A program made the translations under genes and the position numbers. From NCBI RefSeq assembly GCF_000245015.1, contig NZ_JH600070.1, positions 1,876,637-1,940,636 of the forward strand: 64,000 nucleotides of DNA. Reading direction: 5' to 3'. The stretch is from Beggiatoa alba B18LD (lineage in GTDB: Bacteria > Pseudomonadota > Gammaproteobacteria > Beggiatoales > Beggiatoaceae). Every line of letters starts with the position of its first letter. Within the stretch, counting starts at the first letter, position 1. Below are positions 25,861 through 34,404 of the stretch, piece by piece. The notes under the pieces are model-generated. The model was not told the origin of the DNA, did no database searches, and saw only the letters and a list, made by a program, of their open reading frames with translations.

Positions 25861-28659
25861 TTATTGTGCAACTTGTATGCTTGTATCAAGTGGATGTGTA
25901 AATTTTGCTAATACCCAATTTGCGGTTTCTTTCACCACAAAATCAGTGTAGTTTGCGTTATGTTTAACGGCTTCATAGAACAGCGGTTCAGGATTTTGTC
26001 CAATACTGAATAATACGCAAGCCCGCGTCCATGTACTGCCTTTATCGGTTGGACGTGTTAATAGCATTAATAAACGTTGCTCACGGCTGAGAGCTGTTTG
26101 TGGAAACTGATTTTGTAAGCGTTGTAGTTGCGCAATTGGGGGAACATCGTCTAAAAAAGGGAAAATGAGCCCTTTTAAGTCTTGTGGTAATAAATTATCT
26201 AATGCTTCAAGTGCATATGCGCGACGTTCTTGTAAAAAGGCTTTGGGTAAACTAAGTAATAGCTCGGCTTTAACCCGTTGAATAGTCCGACGTGGATAGA
26301 GAAAAGAGAGTAAGGAGAATGTCTGCATTAAGCCTGTTTTAATCTCTTGTTGTAAGGCACGGATTAATAGTGCATCTTCGCTCGCATCGCCAATATCTCG
26401 CACACTCGCTAGTAAAGCGGTCATATTTGCAACTTCTTGATGAATTAAATTAACAGTTTGTTGTCTCGCTTCTTTTCCTAACGCGCGATAACCACAATTA
26501 ACTAGGGATTCAAAAACTTGTTGTCTGACATCTTGTGCAGGGAAAGCCGTTTGTTTTTGTAAAAAAGTTTGAATTTTCAAGCCACCAATACGACCGCATA
26601 CCCGTAATAAGCGAACACGGGAGAAGTTATTTAATAGATTTCGTTCAAAGGCTTCTTCAACGGCAGGTAGAATTTGTTCGCCAAATTGGGTTAAGACTTG
26701 TGTAACTTGGTTACGTAGTTCGTAGTGGCTTAAATTATCAATTAATAATGGAATTAATTTAACTGTTTTGAGTTTGCTGGTTGCAATAATGGCTTGTTGT
26801 CTGACTTCAATATCGGGGTCTTGTAATAGGGTTTGTAATGGGCGGTAAAAGGTTGTAATACCAATATTGCCCAGCACATTTGCCGAGAACTTTCGTTCTT
26901 CAACATTTGCAGAGGATAACAATTGGTTGAGGGTTTCCCCTGCGGCTAAAATACCGTCAAGTCCGCTACTGCGTAATAATCCAACCATTGCACCTTTTTT
27001 AATTTCAGTATCAGGATGTTGTAAGTATGGAAGCACAAATTCAACGGCTTCTGCTTCTTGTAATGCACATAAAGTGCGTAATCCTGCACCAATCACTTCG
27101 GAATGACTTTCCTGTTGAATACATTTTTTAACCATGTTTAATGCACGGGGGATGGGGTGTTTTTCTATTTTGTATAATACGTGAACCCGTACTGAGGGAG
27201 CAGGATGTTCTAATAGTTTAATCAGGGTATCAATCAAGGATTGATGCTCAATTTCTTCTAAGAGTTCTAAACAATAAATCACTTCTGTTGCGCGTGAGCT
27301 TGCAAGCCCTTTCTGTAAAACAGCAATGCTTGAGCCGTCGTGTAGTTCTAACGCGCCGCGCCCTAATTTGTGTTTAGCTAAGGCACTGAGTAAAACGCTG
27401 GTGTATTCTTTACGGAGCAGGGCTGCGGTTGCTATCCAAGCAAGTAGAATAAATAAGTTAATGTAAACAATTTGCAAGCCTGATAAATGAAAGAAGTTAT
27501 TGAGTATCAGTAAAATAACCCCTGCTAATCCTACCGCTAATGGTTCAACAATAGATTCACGTAACCCTTGAATATATAAGCGTTCTCCAGAAAGAAAAGG
27601 TTGATATAAAATTCTAAAGGTCGGCGTTTCTAAAGAGAGACGTAGTACAACATCTGCCATAGTGGTTGCGACAATAATCCAGAAAAAACTATGTGGTAAT
27701 GTCTCTAGTTGTGCAAAAGCACTGGCTAATCCTAAACCGCAAAGTACGCTTGTTGGAAGCGCGATTAAGCCTAAACCAACGCCATAATGGGTTAATAATT
27801 TGCCTGATAATAAGGTAGTAAAGAGTAGGTTGATAATGCCTTGAATGGCAAAATAAGTTCCGAAAAATGCAGCAATTTCTGTTTCGCTACTGTAAGCGGC
27901 TTCTACGGTATCGTAAAAGATAAAGTCAGTAAAATTCGCGCCAATGGTGGAAATAATGGAGAGGATAAAAAAGAGTTTTAAATAATGGTCTTGCCAGAGT
28001 TTATGTAAGGGTTTGCGCTCGATTTCTGGTTCTTCTTCGGGGTTTAATTGAAATTGATGTGCATAATAATGAATGGTGTAAAACATAAATATCAGCGAAA
28101 ACACGATGCAAATCGCTGAAAATAGAATGAGGTGCACAGTAGAGATGACAGAAACTAACTGTGTAACCGTAATACCGCCTAATACATCACCAACAACTTC
28201 ACCACCAATAATTAAGCCAAATAAACGTTTGCCTTGTCTGACGTTAAATAAAAATCCAATTAATGCCCAAAAAACGAGATTAATTAACGTAAAATGCACA
28301 CCCCGCCATATCATCAATAACATGCCGAGTGAATCTGCGTTGCTCAGTAAAGCAAAGAGATAAAACCCCAATACGGCAAATAAGAGGATAAACATCATGG
28401 TGATGAGTAAACGGGTAGGGGATAAATAGGCTTCTAGGCGAGCATAAAAAATCCCTACGATAACAATAACAAATGCAGATAAAATATAAACGTAGGGTAA
28501 TTGTTGAGAACCGAAATTCGCTAAAAATAAGGTATTCGCAATGGTGTCAAAGAATAAGACGGATACATCATTAAAAAAGGACTGCACCAATAGTAAGAGC
28601 AATAACATGCCCTCGCCCTCTCGAATGCTGAAGAGGCTTGTTATTATTTTTTGTAGCAT
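25861..28659 (-). CDS. Npt1/Npt2-like MFS transporter fused to HEAT repeats
   Basis: 932 residues from ATG 28659; a longer frame to 28725 exists, but AAGG sits nine bases before 28659. The N-terminal half has about 10-12 TM helices and opens SIREGEGMLLLLLLVQSFF, resembling the ATP/ADP-translocase-like branch of the major facilitator superfamily (motif N-V-R-Q-G-K-R-L-F-G-L near 165). The C-terminal half (about 450-930) is soluble helical repeats of HEAT type, with recurrent LLEHPAPSVRVHVLYKIE-like units. A paralogue lies at 55215-58118. The transported substrate is unknown; nucleotide exchange is only a family hint. Confidence 0.7.
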   Translation of the reverse strand: MLQKIITSLFSIREGEGMLLLLLLVQSFFNDVSVLFFDTIANTLFLANFGSQQLPYVYILSAFVIVIVGIFYARLEAYLSPTRLLITMMFILLFAVLGFYLFALLSNADSLGMLLMIWRGVHFTLINLVFWALIGFLFNVRQGKRLFGLIIGGEVVGDVLGGITVTQLVSVISTVHLILFSAICIVFSLIFMFYTIHYYAHQFQLNPEEEPEIERKPLHKLWQDHYLKLFFILSIISTIGANFTDFIFYDTVEAAYSSETEIAAFFGTYFAIQGIINLLFTTLLSGKLLTHYGVGLGLIALPTSVLCGLGLASAFAQLETLPHSFFWIIVATTMADVVLRLSLETPTFRILYQPFLSGERLYIQGLRESIVEPLAVGLAGVILLILNNFFHLSGLQIVYINLFILLAWIATAALLRKEYTSVLLSALAKHKLGRGALELHDGSSIAVLQKGLASSRATEVIYCLELLEEIEHQSLIDTLIKLLEHPAPSVRVHVLYKIEKHPIPRALNMVKKCIQQESHSEVIGAGLRTLCALQEAEAVEFVLPYLQHPDTEIKKGAMVGLLRSSGLDGILAAGETLNQLLSSANVEERKFSANVLGNIGITTFYRPLQTLLQDPDIEVRQQAIIATSKLKTVKLIPLLIDNLSHYELRNQVTQVLTQFGEQILPAVEEAFERNLLNNFSRVRLLRVCGRIGGLKIQTFLQKQTAFPAQDVRQQVFESLVNCGYRALGKEARQQTVNLIHQEVANMTALLASVRDIGDASEDALLIRALQQEIKTGLMQTFSLLSFLYPRRTIQRVKAELLLSLPKAFLQERRAYALEALDNLLPQDLKGLIFPFLDDVPPIAQLQRLQNQFPQTALSREQRLLMLLTRPTDKGSTWTRACVLFSIGQNPEPLFYEAVKHNANYTDFVVKETANWVLAKFTHPLDTSIQVAQ

Positions 28660-28798
28660 GGTGGCTGACCTTGTATAAAAACGGGAATAAATGCTGTAAA
28701 AGGTCAAACGCAAAAATTTTGCCACCGCATATAAAAGTGAATATTTATAAATAGTTACTTATCCTTTTCTCTTTTTTACAGAAATATTTTTAAGACTT

Positions 28799-29812
28799 AT
28801 GACAAATTTAATAGAACAAACTGATAGCCCTTTAAGCCCTGAGGAATTTCAAGCACTCGCCCAACATGAGGCGATTGTAAAAGCAGGATTACAAACTTTT
28901 TATGACATTGGAGAAGCCTTATTAACCATTCGTGATAAGCGGTTATACCGTGCAGAATTTAATAGTTTTGAAGAGTATTGCCAAGAAAAATGGGGTTTTG
29001 TTCGTCGTCAAGCTGACCGTTTAATTCAGGCGTTTGAAGTGACCGAAAATTTACGCCCTGTCGGTTTATCAATGCCACACAATGAGGCGCAAGCGCGTCC
29101 GCTGGTAAAGTTAGAGCCTGAACTACAGCGGCAAGCATGGCAAAAAGCGGTAGAAATGGCACCCGATGGCAAGCCAACTTCGTCATTGGTTAAAAAAATC
29201 GTTAAAGAGTTGACGCAACAAGAAGAGAGTCAATCTGAAGTTATCGATGTCTTGCCTCAATATACGCCTGAGACAGCAACACCTTCCCCCATTTCTACAG
29301 CAAAAGAAGCTGAGAGTTTATCCATTCAGGCACAATTCCACGCAAAATTAGTTTGGAATTATCGCCGTTTAGGGCTTAATCAGTATCAACATTTTACAAT
29401 GGGATATGCACATCGTACTTGGGAACAAGTAAGCGAGCTATTGCAATTAGCAAATGTAACCGTTTTAGTGGATATTCGTCGAAATGCGATTAGCAGCGAT
29501 ATGGCATTTAACAAGGAAACATTGAATGAAGCCTGCGCCACATTGGGCATTACTTATTTACAATTGCCAGAGCTAGGCATTGATAGCGAAGAATCTAAAG
29601 GCATGGCAGAAATGCCCGTTGATAAAAATCTATATAACAGTTACATCGACAGCTTAGGCAATAAAGGGATTTTGAGCATTATTGAGCGTAATGTGCCTTT
29701 ACATCATGCCCGTGTTGTTTTTATGGATATCGCCCTTTCACCTATCAATACGTTACGCAGCCGCATTGCCCAAGCGTTAGAAGACATTCAATTAAGCGTA
29801 TTTGATTTATAG
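28799..29812 (+). CDS. two-domain protein: ParB/HTH-like helical N-terminus and DUF488 C-terminus
   Basis: 337 residues. The N-terminal ~130 residues contain L-Y-R-A-E-F-N-S-F-E-E-Y-C-Q-E-K-W-G-F, then the stretch RRQADRLIQAFEV and EAQARPLVKLEPE, a helical module seen in plasmid- and phage-linked proteins. The C-terminus from about 195 is DUF488-like: GYAHRTWEQVSELLQLANV, VLVDIRRNAISSDMAFNKE, TYLQLPELGI. Members of DUF488 are small cytosolic proteins with a conserved Arg/Asp site of unknown activity. The combination is unusual. The start has only a weak ribosome site. Confidence 0.7.
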   Translation: MTNLIEQTDSPLSPEEFQALAQHEAIVKAGLQTFYDIGEALLTIRDKRLYRAEFNSFEEYCQEKWGFVRRQADRLIQAFEVTENLRPVGLSMPHNEAQARPLVKLEPELQRQAWQKAVEMAPDGKPTSSLVKKIVKELTQQEESQSEVIDVLPQYTPETATPSPISTAKEAESLSIQAQFHAKLVWNYRRLGLNQYQHFTMGYAHRTWEQVSELLQLANVTVLVDIRRNAISSDMAFNKETLNEACATLGITYLQLPELGIDSEESKGMAEMPVDKNLYNSYIDSLGNKGILSIIERNVPLHHARVVFMDIALSPINTLRSRIAQALEDIQLSVFDL

Positions 29813-30060
29813 ATAAGTCTTAAGTCTATTAAACTTTTTGACGCATCATGAATAAAACAAACCTGCTAGGTTTTCAACATCTAGCAGGTCTGTTTTTGTC
29901 TGAATCAGGATTTTCAGGATTAACTCAATTCGCAGGATTACAAACCTTAAACCGATTTTATCCTGAAAATCGGGTTAATCCTGTGAATCCTGATTCTGAC
30001 AGCCTCTTGTCTTTTCCGTAAAATCTCACCGAACTCAGGTCTATTTTAATCTGTTTGCCA
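29813..30060. repeat. composite intergenic repeat block F
   Basis: Palindrome at 29861-29890 (one arm imperfect) with T5 just after, GTCTGAATCAGGATTTTC unit (29897-29914), inverse unit GGATTCACAGG/CCTGTGAATCCTGATTC (29979-29997), and inverse border CTCACCGAACTCAGGT (30027-30042). It separates convergent genes; the palindrome probably ends the DUF488-fusion transcript. Confidence 0.75.
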
Positions 30061-31578
30061 CTACTTCCAAAAAGCCCGTTGTTGTTGAAATGTCTGCCAA
30101 TGCGTAAAAAGTGTTTCCAATTGATTCGCTTGCTGATGCGCATACCAACCTTTTAGAAAATAGCGCATGGGTGCTTCTAAACCAACTCCCGCCTGTGTTA
30201 ATAACTCATCTGCAACATTTAAATCATTTAATATCCCCAAATCATCCTGTAAAAGAGCCAAGGATTTAATAAATTCTCGCGTCGATTTAGAAGGGTACAA
30301 CGTTGCAAAGAAACGGCTTCCATAAACCATTTTCTTAATTAAAATTCTTAATTTATGACGCTTTTCAGCAGAAAGTTGTAACAGGTTTTTGCCCCGTTTA
30401 CTAATACGCTTATCATATGAACTTAATATCTGGTCAGAAAAATGACTAGCAGGTTGCGCTAACGTATTTAATACCGTCTCATCTACACAAGTCCGCCAAG
30501 ATTTTTGTGTTAACCAACTGCTGAAAGATAATAATAAGCGACTATAACGCGGTGTTTGCAAACTTTGACGAACTAATGCATAAGCCCGATTTTTAAAATC
30601 ACTACTTATCGACTGTAATTCTGCTAAGACCTGCGCATCATGAACAGATGCACTCATTTGCTGAATATTTAAATGGAATACATCCCAATCCCGCGCCATT
30701 CCTAAAATACTGCCTAACCACTTTAATTCCGTCTGCAATTCAGCATAACTACTGACAGGAATTAACGGTTTATACAAACTTAAACAAGAGCGCAACCGTC
30801 GCAAGGCAACGCGCATTTGATGCACCCCCTCAGGGTCAGTGCCTGCCAACACCATATTTTCATTTGCCTGCAAATGCGCCAAACATTGCCATAAAATTTG
30901 AGAGAACGCTTCCTCAACGCTCATCTGTTCTGTCAAGGTGACATCTTGCGCTTTATAAAATTGGGGAGAGCGTGGGGCATAAAGCCCATACCCACGAGCT
31001 GCTTTACTCTTATTCTCAATGATTAAAGGCACATAATCTTGAAAACTTAAGGCAAGTAAATAAAGATTTTCTGCAACCCCTGCTTTTAACTCTAATTCAA
31101 TCTCATGCAAGGGGACACGATTCGTGAGGGTTTTAACCTCTCCTTGATCCAGTGCGACTTCAATATGACTACCATTAAAATCGATTAACCAAATTTGCCG
31201 TACAAAATCGGTTGTAAAAATGGGTAGAATATTTCTTAAATTTTTTTTATGTAAAAACCGACTGGGCAATAAATTTTTTGGCATTAGTTTAAAATCAGGC
31301 GTATCACTATAAACTTCTGTTTCCCACTCTTCCCGCTGATGTAAACCACTGACGACTGCCCCAGCTGTTTTAACGGTTTGAATCCGTTTATCCCCTAAAC
31401 GGCGTATGCGCAAGCCAATACCACGTTCTAATAATGCACAATCAGCAGTGTCAAAATAAGTGTTATACAACCGTTGAGGTTCACCCATTTGTTGAACAGC
31501 AACTAATAAAGGATGTTGCTTAATTTTTTCTGCATCTTCTGGCGTAAAACGCAGTTTTAACTCAGTTTCGACAGACAT
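30061..31578 (-). CDS. CYTH-CHAD protein, probable inorganic triphosphatase
   Basis: 505 residues. The N-terminal CYTH domain has ExExK as E4-x-E6-x-K8 in ETELKLRF. The matching basic and acidic residues run through the barrel, including GLRIRRLGDKRIQTVKTAG and the block around R-E-E-W-E-T-E-V. The C-terminal CHAD domain (about 215-505) has helices with conserved His and basic residues such as HQMRVALRRLRS and KRHKLRILIKKM, thought to bind polyphosphate. It matches E. coli YgiF in layout. The reaction is probably hydrolysis of tripolyphosphate or similar. Confidence 0.88.
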   Translation of the reverse strand: MSVETELKLRFTPEDAEKIKQHPLLVAVQQMGEPQRLYNTYFDTADCALLERGIGLRIRRLGDKRIQTVKTAGAVVSGLHQREEWETEVYSDTPDFKLMPKNLLPSRFLHKKNLRNILPIFTTDFVRQIWLIDFNGSHIEVALDQGEVKTLTNRVPLHEIELELKAGVAENLYLLALSFQDYVPLIIENKSKAARGYGLYAPRSPQFYKAQDVTLTEQMSVEEAFSQILWQCLAHLQANENMVLAGTDPEGVHQMRVALRRLRSCLSLYKPLIPVSSYAELQTELKWLGSILGMARDWDVFHLNIQQMSASVHDAQVLAELQSISSDFKNRAYALVRQSLQTPRYSRLLLSFSSWLTQKSWRTCVDETVLNTLAQPASHFSDQILSSYDKRISKRGKNLLQLSAEKRHKLRILIKKMVYGSRFFATLYPSKSTREFIKSLALLQDDLGILNDLNVADELLTQAGVGLEAPMRYFLKGWYAHQQANQLETLFTHWQTFQQQRAFWK

Positions 31579-31802
31579 GATTTTCCCTAAAAGAAGTTAA
31601 AAAAAACGTTATATGATAGAGGCAAATCCCCTAGTGAGGAAAGAAGACAACTGAGAATAAAACAATTCCTCACTAAAAGTGCTGTTGAACAACAATAAAA
31701 CCTGCTGAAAATAGACAAGTGAGGAATAGACAGATAATGGGATTACTGAATAATACAAATTTTTAATTAATAAAATAAATAGCTTATTTGATTTTAAAAA
31801 AT

Positions 31803-31817
31803 TGGCACATTCTATGC
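31803..31817 (+). promoter_or_regulatory. sigma-54 (-24/-12) promoter of pilA
   Basis: TTGGCACATTCTATGC at 31802-31817 matches the RpoN consensus TGGCAC-N5-TTGC with one change (ATGC), with GG and GC the required ten bases apart. It lies about 90 bases before the pilin start, as for PilR-RpoN-controlled pilA genes in other gammaproteobacteria. I did not find a convincing activator site by eye. Confidence 0.7.
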
Positions 31818-31903
31818 CTCTAGGAAAGTAGCCTGAACAGTAAAAACTGAATACTCTACTCAGGCAACACAAAAACTTTAACCGAATTTTAGGAGTAACA
31901 TCC

Positions 31904-32311
31904 ATGAAAGCCACTCAAAAAGGTTTTACCTTAATCGAGCTCATGATCGTTGTCGCGATTATCGGTATTTTAGCTGCTATCGCAATTCCTGCTTACACCG
32001 ACTACATCAAGAGAGCCCAAGTCTCTGAAGCCGTCCAATTACTCGGTGGTTTAAAAACCCCTGTTGAAGAATGGTACAGCAACAAAGGCACATTCCCACC
32101 AATCAAATCCATCAGCGCAAAAACCATTGGTAAATACGTCAAAAACGTAGACAAAGACACTGGTTTAGCAACCTACTACGCAGAAATGTCCAGCTTTACC
32201 AAAATCAATGGTAAAGTCCAATTAGGTTATAACACCACGAAGAAAGTTTGGACTTGCTACGCTGATCCTGCTGCCGACATCTACAAATATGTTCCTACCA
32301 ACTGCAAATAA
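31904..32311 (+). CDS. pilA: type IV pilin, major subunit
   Basis: 135 residues. Leader MKATQKG, cut after Gly, then [20 protein letters not shown] with the required +5 Glu. The globular part has the C-terminal disulphide pair (Cys in WTCYADPA and the penultimate Cys in PTNCK). Short class IVa pilin, with many Lys and Thr, so O-glycosylation is possible. It has an RpoN-type promoter, a TAGGAG ribosome site and its own strong terminator. Three GT-C-like genes follow directly, suggesting the pilin is their substrate. Confidence 0.97.
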   Translation: MKATQKGFTLIELMIVVAIIGILAAIAIPAYTDYIKRAQVSEAVQLLGGLKTPVEEWYSNKGTFPPIKSISAKTIGKYVKNVDKDTGLATYYAEMSSFTKINGKVQLGYNTTKKVWTCYADPAADIYKYVPTNCK

Positions 32312-32332
32312 TCTTGCATAGTTAGGCTCATA

Positions 32333-32364
32333 AAAACCCACCTTAAGTTTAAGGTGGGTTTTTT
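32333..32364 (+). terminator. pilA intrinsic terminator
   Basis: Arms AAAACCCACCTTAA and TTAAGGTGGGTTTT around a very small loop, then TTATTTT. It is 22 bases after the pilin stop and should separate highly expressed pilA from the glycosyltransferase-like genes. Confidence 0.9.
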
Positions 32365-32431
32365 ATTTTGTGGGGCTGTCTGATTAACCTAATCTATCAA
32401 TACAGTATCCATTCAATTGATTCACCCGCTT

Positions 32432-34381
32432 ATGACATTAATTCAAACGCCTCATTTACAAACTTATACAATTAGCGGGATATTTTTTTTATGCTTAATT
32501 AGCTATGTATTTATGCTATCTCCCTATTTAGGCGGGGGATTTATTTTTGATGATTTCCCAAACCTTGATGGGTTGAAATATATCAATGCCGATAATTTCT
32601 GGCGACAACTTATCCAATTTATAACCGAAGGCGGTGCTGGGGAATTAGGTCGCCCGATTTCTTTATTCTCTTTCGCACTACAATATCAATCTTGGTTTAA
32701 TGTAGAAGTTGAAGCCTTTAAATATGTGAATTTAATGATTCATTTATTAAATGGCAGTTTAATTTTTTGGATACTCATTTTACTGACACCGCTATTCTTA
32801 AAATCTAACTCCCTACGTTATTCATTTGCCTTATTAGTTACTGTTATTTGGTTATTCCATCCAATACAAATATCAACGGTTTTATATGTTGTGCAACGTA
32901 TGGCACAACTTGCTACGCTATTCATGTTATTGGGAATTCTTTTATATTTAAAAGGGCGATTTTTATTAGCGGATAATCGTTTGGGTTTAGGTTTTTTTAG
33001 TGTGAGTTGTGGCGTGATATTGGGCGGAATTCTCGCTACGTTTAGTAAAGAAAACGGTGTATTACTCGTTTTTTACTTATTAGTATTAGAATTTACACTA
33101 TTGCAAAAATTAAGAACGCCAAGATATTGGCAATACTGGAAAATTAGCTTTCTTTATATACCTTGTTTACTATTAATTACTTATTTACTCGCTAGTGTTT
33201 TGTTTAGCCAAAAATTTCATGCCAGTTATACCGCTTTAGACCTCACTGTTATTGATCGACTTTTAACACAAAGTCGCATTCTGTTTAATTATTTATCTCA
33301 AATATTATTAATAACATCTGAACAGTATGGCTTAATGCACGATGATTATATGTCCTCTCGGAGCTTACTTTCTCCGCCAATAACTCTTTTTACCAGTGTT
33401 TCCCTCATTATCCTCTTTCTTTCCGCGATTAGATTAAGAAAAAAGTACCTCATTTTTTCTTTTAGCCTGTTATGGTTTTTAGCTGGACATCTATTAGAAT
33501 CAAGCGTTGTTCCCCTCGTGCTATATTTTGAGCATCGGAATTACTTACCATTAATGGGCATTAGCGTTGGACTTGTTTATAGTGTTTTTTGGCTTTTTAC
33601 ATATCTTAATAAAAGCAATATACGCTATTTCATTGTTTTTTTTAGTTTGTTATGGTTATCATTTGCCGTTTACTTATGTACTGTACAAGCAAAAATTTGG
33701 GCTAATCCGCTCTATCAAGCAAATTTATGGGCAGAAAAACATCCCAATTCATTAGTCGCACAAACGATGCGCGCCTCTGCTTATCTTTCTCTTGGGTTAG
33801 AAACTGAAGCCGAGCAAACTTATTACAAAATGGTTGGCAAATTTCCAGAAATAGCCTCACCAACTGTTTTTTTGTATAGCCGACGTTGCTTCTCATCTCA
33901 GCGGGTTTTAGCCCCCGTAGAAATTGATTTCTTCATAGACAAAGTGAAGACAGCCAAAATAGATATAGCGACATTAACCGCTTTAAGTGTGATAGTGACT
34001 GAACAAGTAAACCAACAATGTACAGCGATTCCTTTAGCGGTCACTGAAAAGATAATAACCGCTATATTAGAAAATCCATCTACCAGTATTCATAAACGTC
34101 ATGTTTATGTTTTACAGTCTATTTTATATGCCTATAAAGCCCAGTTTGCAGCCGCTTTAAATAGTCTCGACCAAGCGATTGCACTACATGATAATAAACC
34201 AGCGCATTATTTTTGGCGGGTGACTTGGCTGATTAATTTAAGAAAAATTACGCAGGCAAAACAAGCACTCGTGGAAATTGAGAAAAATTTTAACTTTTTA
34301 CAACGCTATATCTATAAAGACAAAATTGCGTTTTGGCGAGCTGAACTTGAGCGCGTTTCTTCAGTAGAGCAATCTCCCTAA
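32432..34381 (+). CDS. GT-C-like multi-TM protein 1 with C-terminal TPR-like region, possible pilin glycosyltransferase
   Basis: 649 residues from ATG 32432; this start puts its DD motif at 40-41, exactly as in the second copy (a TTG at 32417 is the longer alternative). About 11 TM helices through about 425. The first outside loop has FIFDDFPNL, and a G-R-P-I-S-L-F-S-F-A-L motif follows; these resemble lipid-linked-sugar GT-C enzymes such as the TMTC/PMT group. The C-terminal part (about 430-645) is soluble and helical like TPR repeats. First of three tandem copies after the pilin; probably an O-glycosyltransferase, activity unproven. Confidence 0.7.
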   Translation: MTLIQTPHLQTYTISGIFFLCLISYVFMLSPYLGGGFIFDDFPNLDGLKYINADNFWRQLIQFITEGGAGELGRPISLFSFALQYQSWFNVEVEAFKYVNLMIHLLNGSLIFWILILLTPLFLKSNSLRYSFALLVTVIWLFHPIQISTVLYVVQRMAQLATLFMLLGILLYLKGRFLLADNRLGLGFFSVSCGVILGGILATFSKENGVLLVFYLLVLEFTLLQKLRTPRYWQYWKISFLYIPCLLLITYLLASVLFSQKFHASYTALDLTVIDRLLTQSRILFNYLSQILLITSEQYGLMHDDYMSSRSLLSPPITLFTSVSLIILFLSAIRLRKKYLIFSFSLLWFLAGHLLESSVVPLVLYFEHRNYLPLMGISVGLVYSVFWLFTYLNKSNIRYFIVFFSLLWLSFAVYLCTVQAKIWANPLYQANLWAEKHPNSLVAQTMRASAYLSLGLETEAEQTYYKMVGKFPEIASPTVFLYSRRCFSSQRVLAPVEIDFFIDKVKTAKIDIATLTALSVIVTEQVNQQCTAIPLAVTEKIITAILENPSTSIHKRHVYVLQSILYAYKAQFAAALNSLDQAIALHDNKPAHYFWRVTWLINLRKITQAKQALVEIEKNFNFLQRYIYKDKIAFWRAELERVSSVEQSP

Positions 34382-34404
34382 AATTTAGCCTTAGCACTTA
34401 TGCC

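Noticed and set aside
31609-31914. Open frame of 101 codons on the minus strand upstream of pilA
   Set aside because: It spans the pilA promoter, ribosome site and start codon, has no ribosome site or recognisable domain, and would be antisense to a highly conserved pilin leader.
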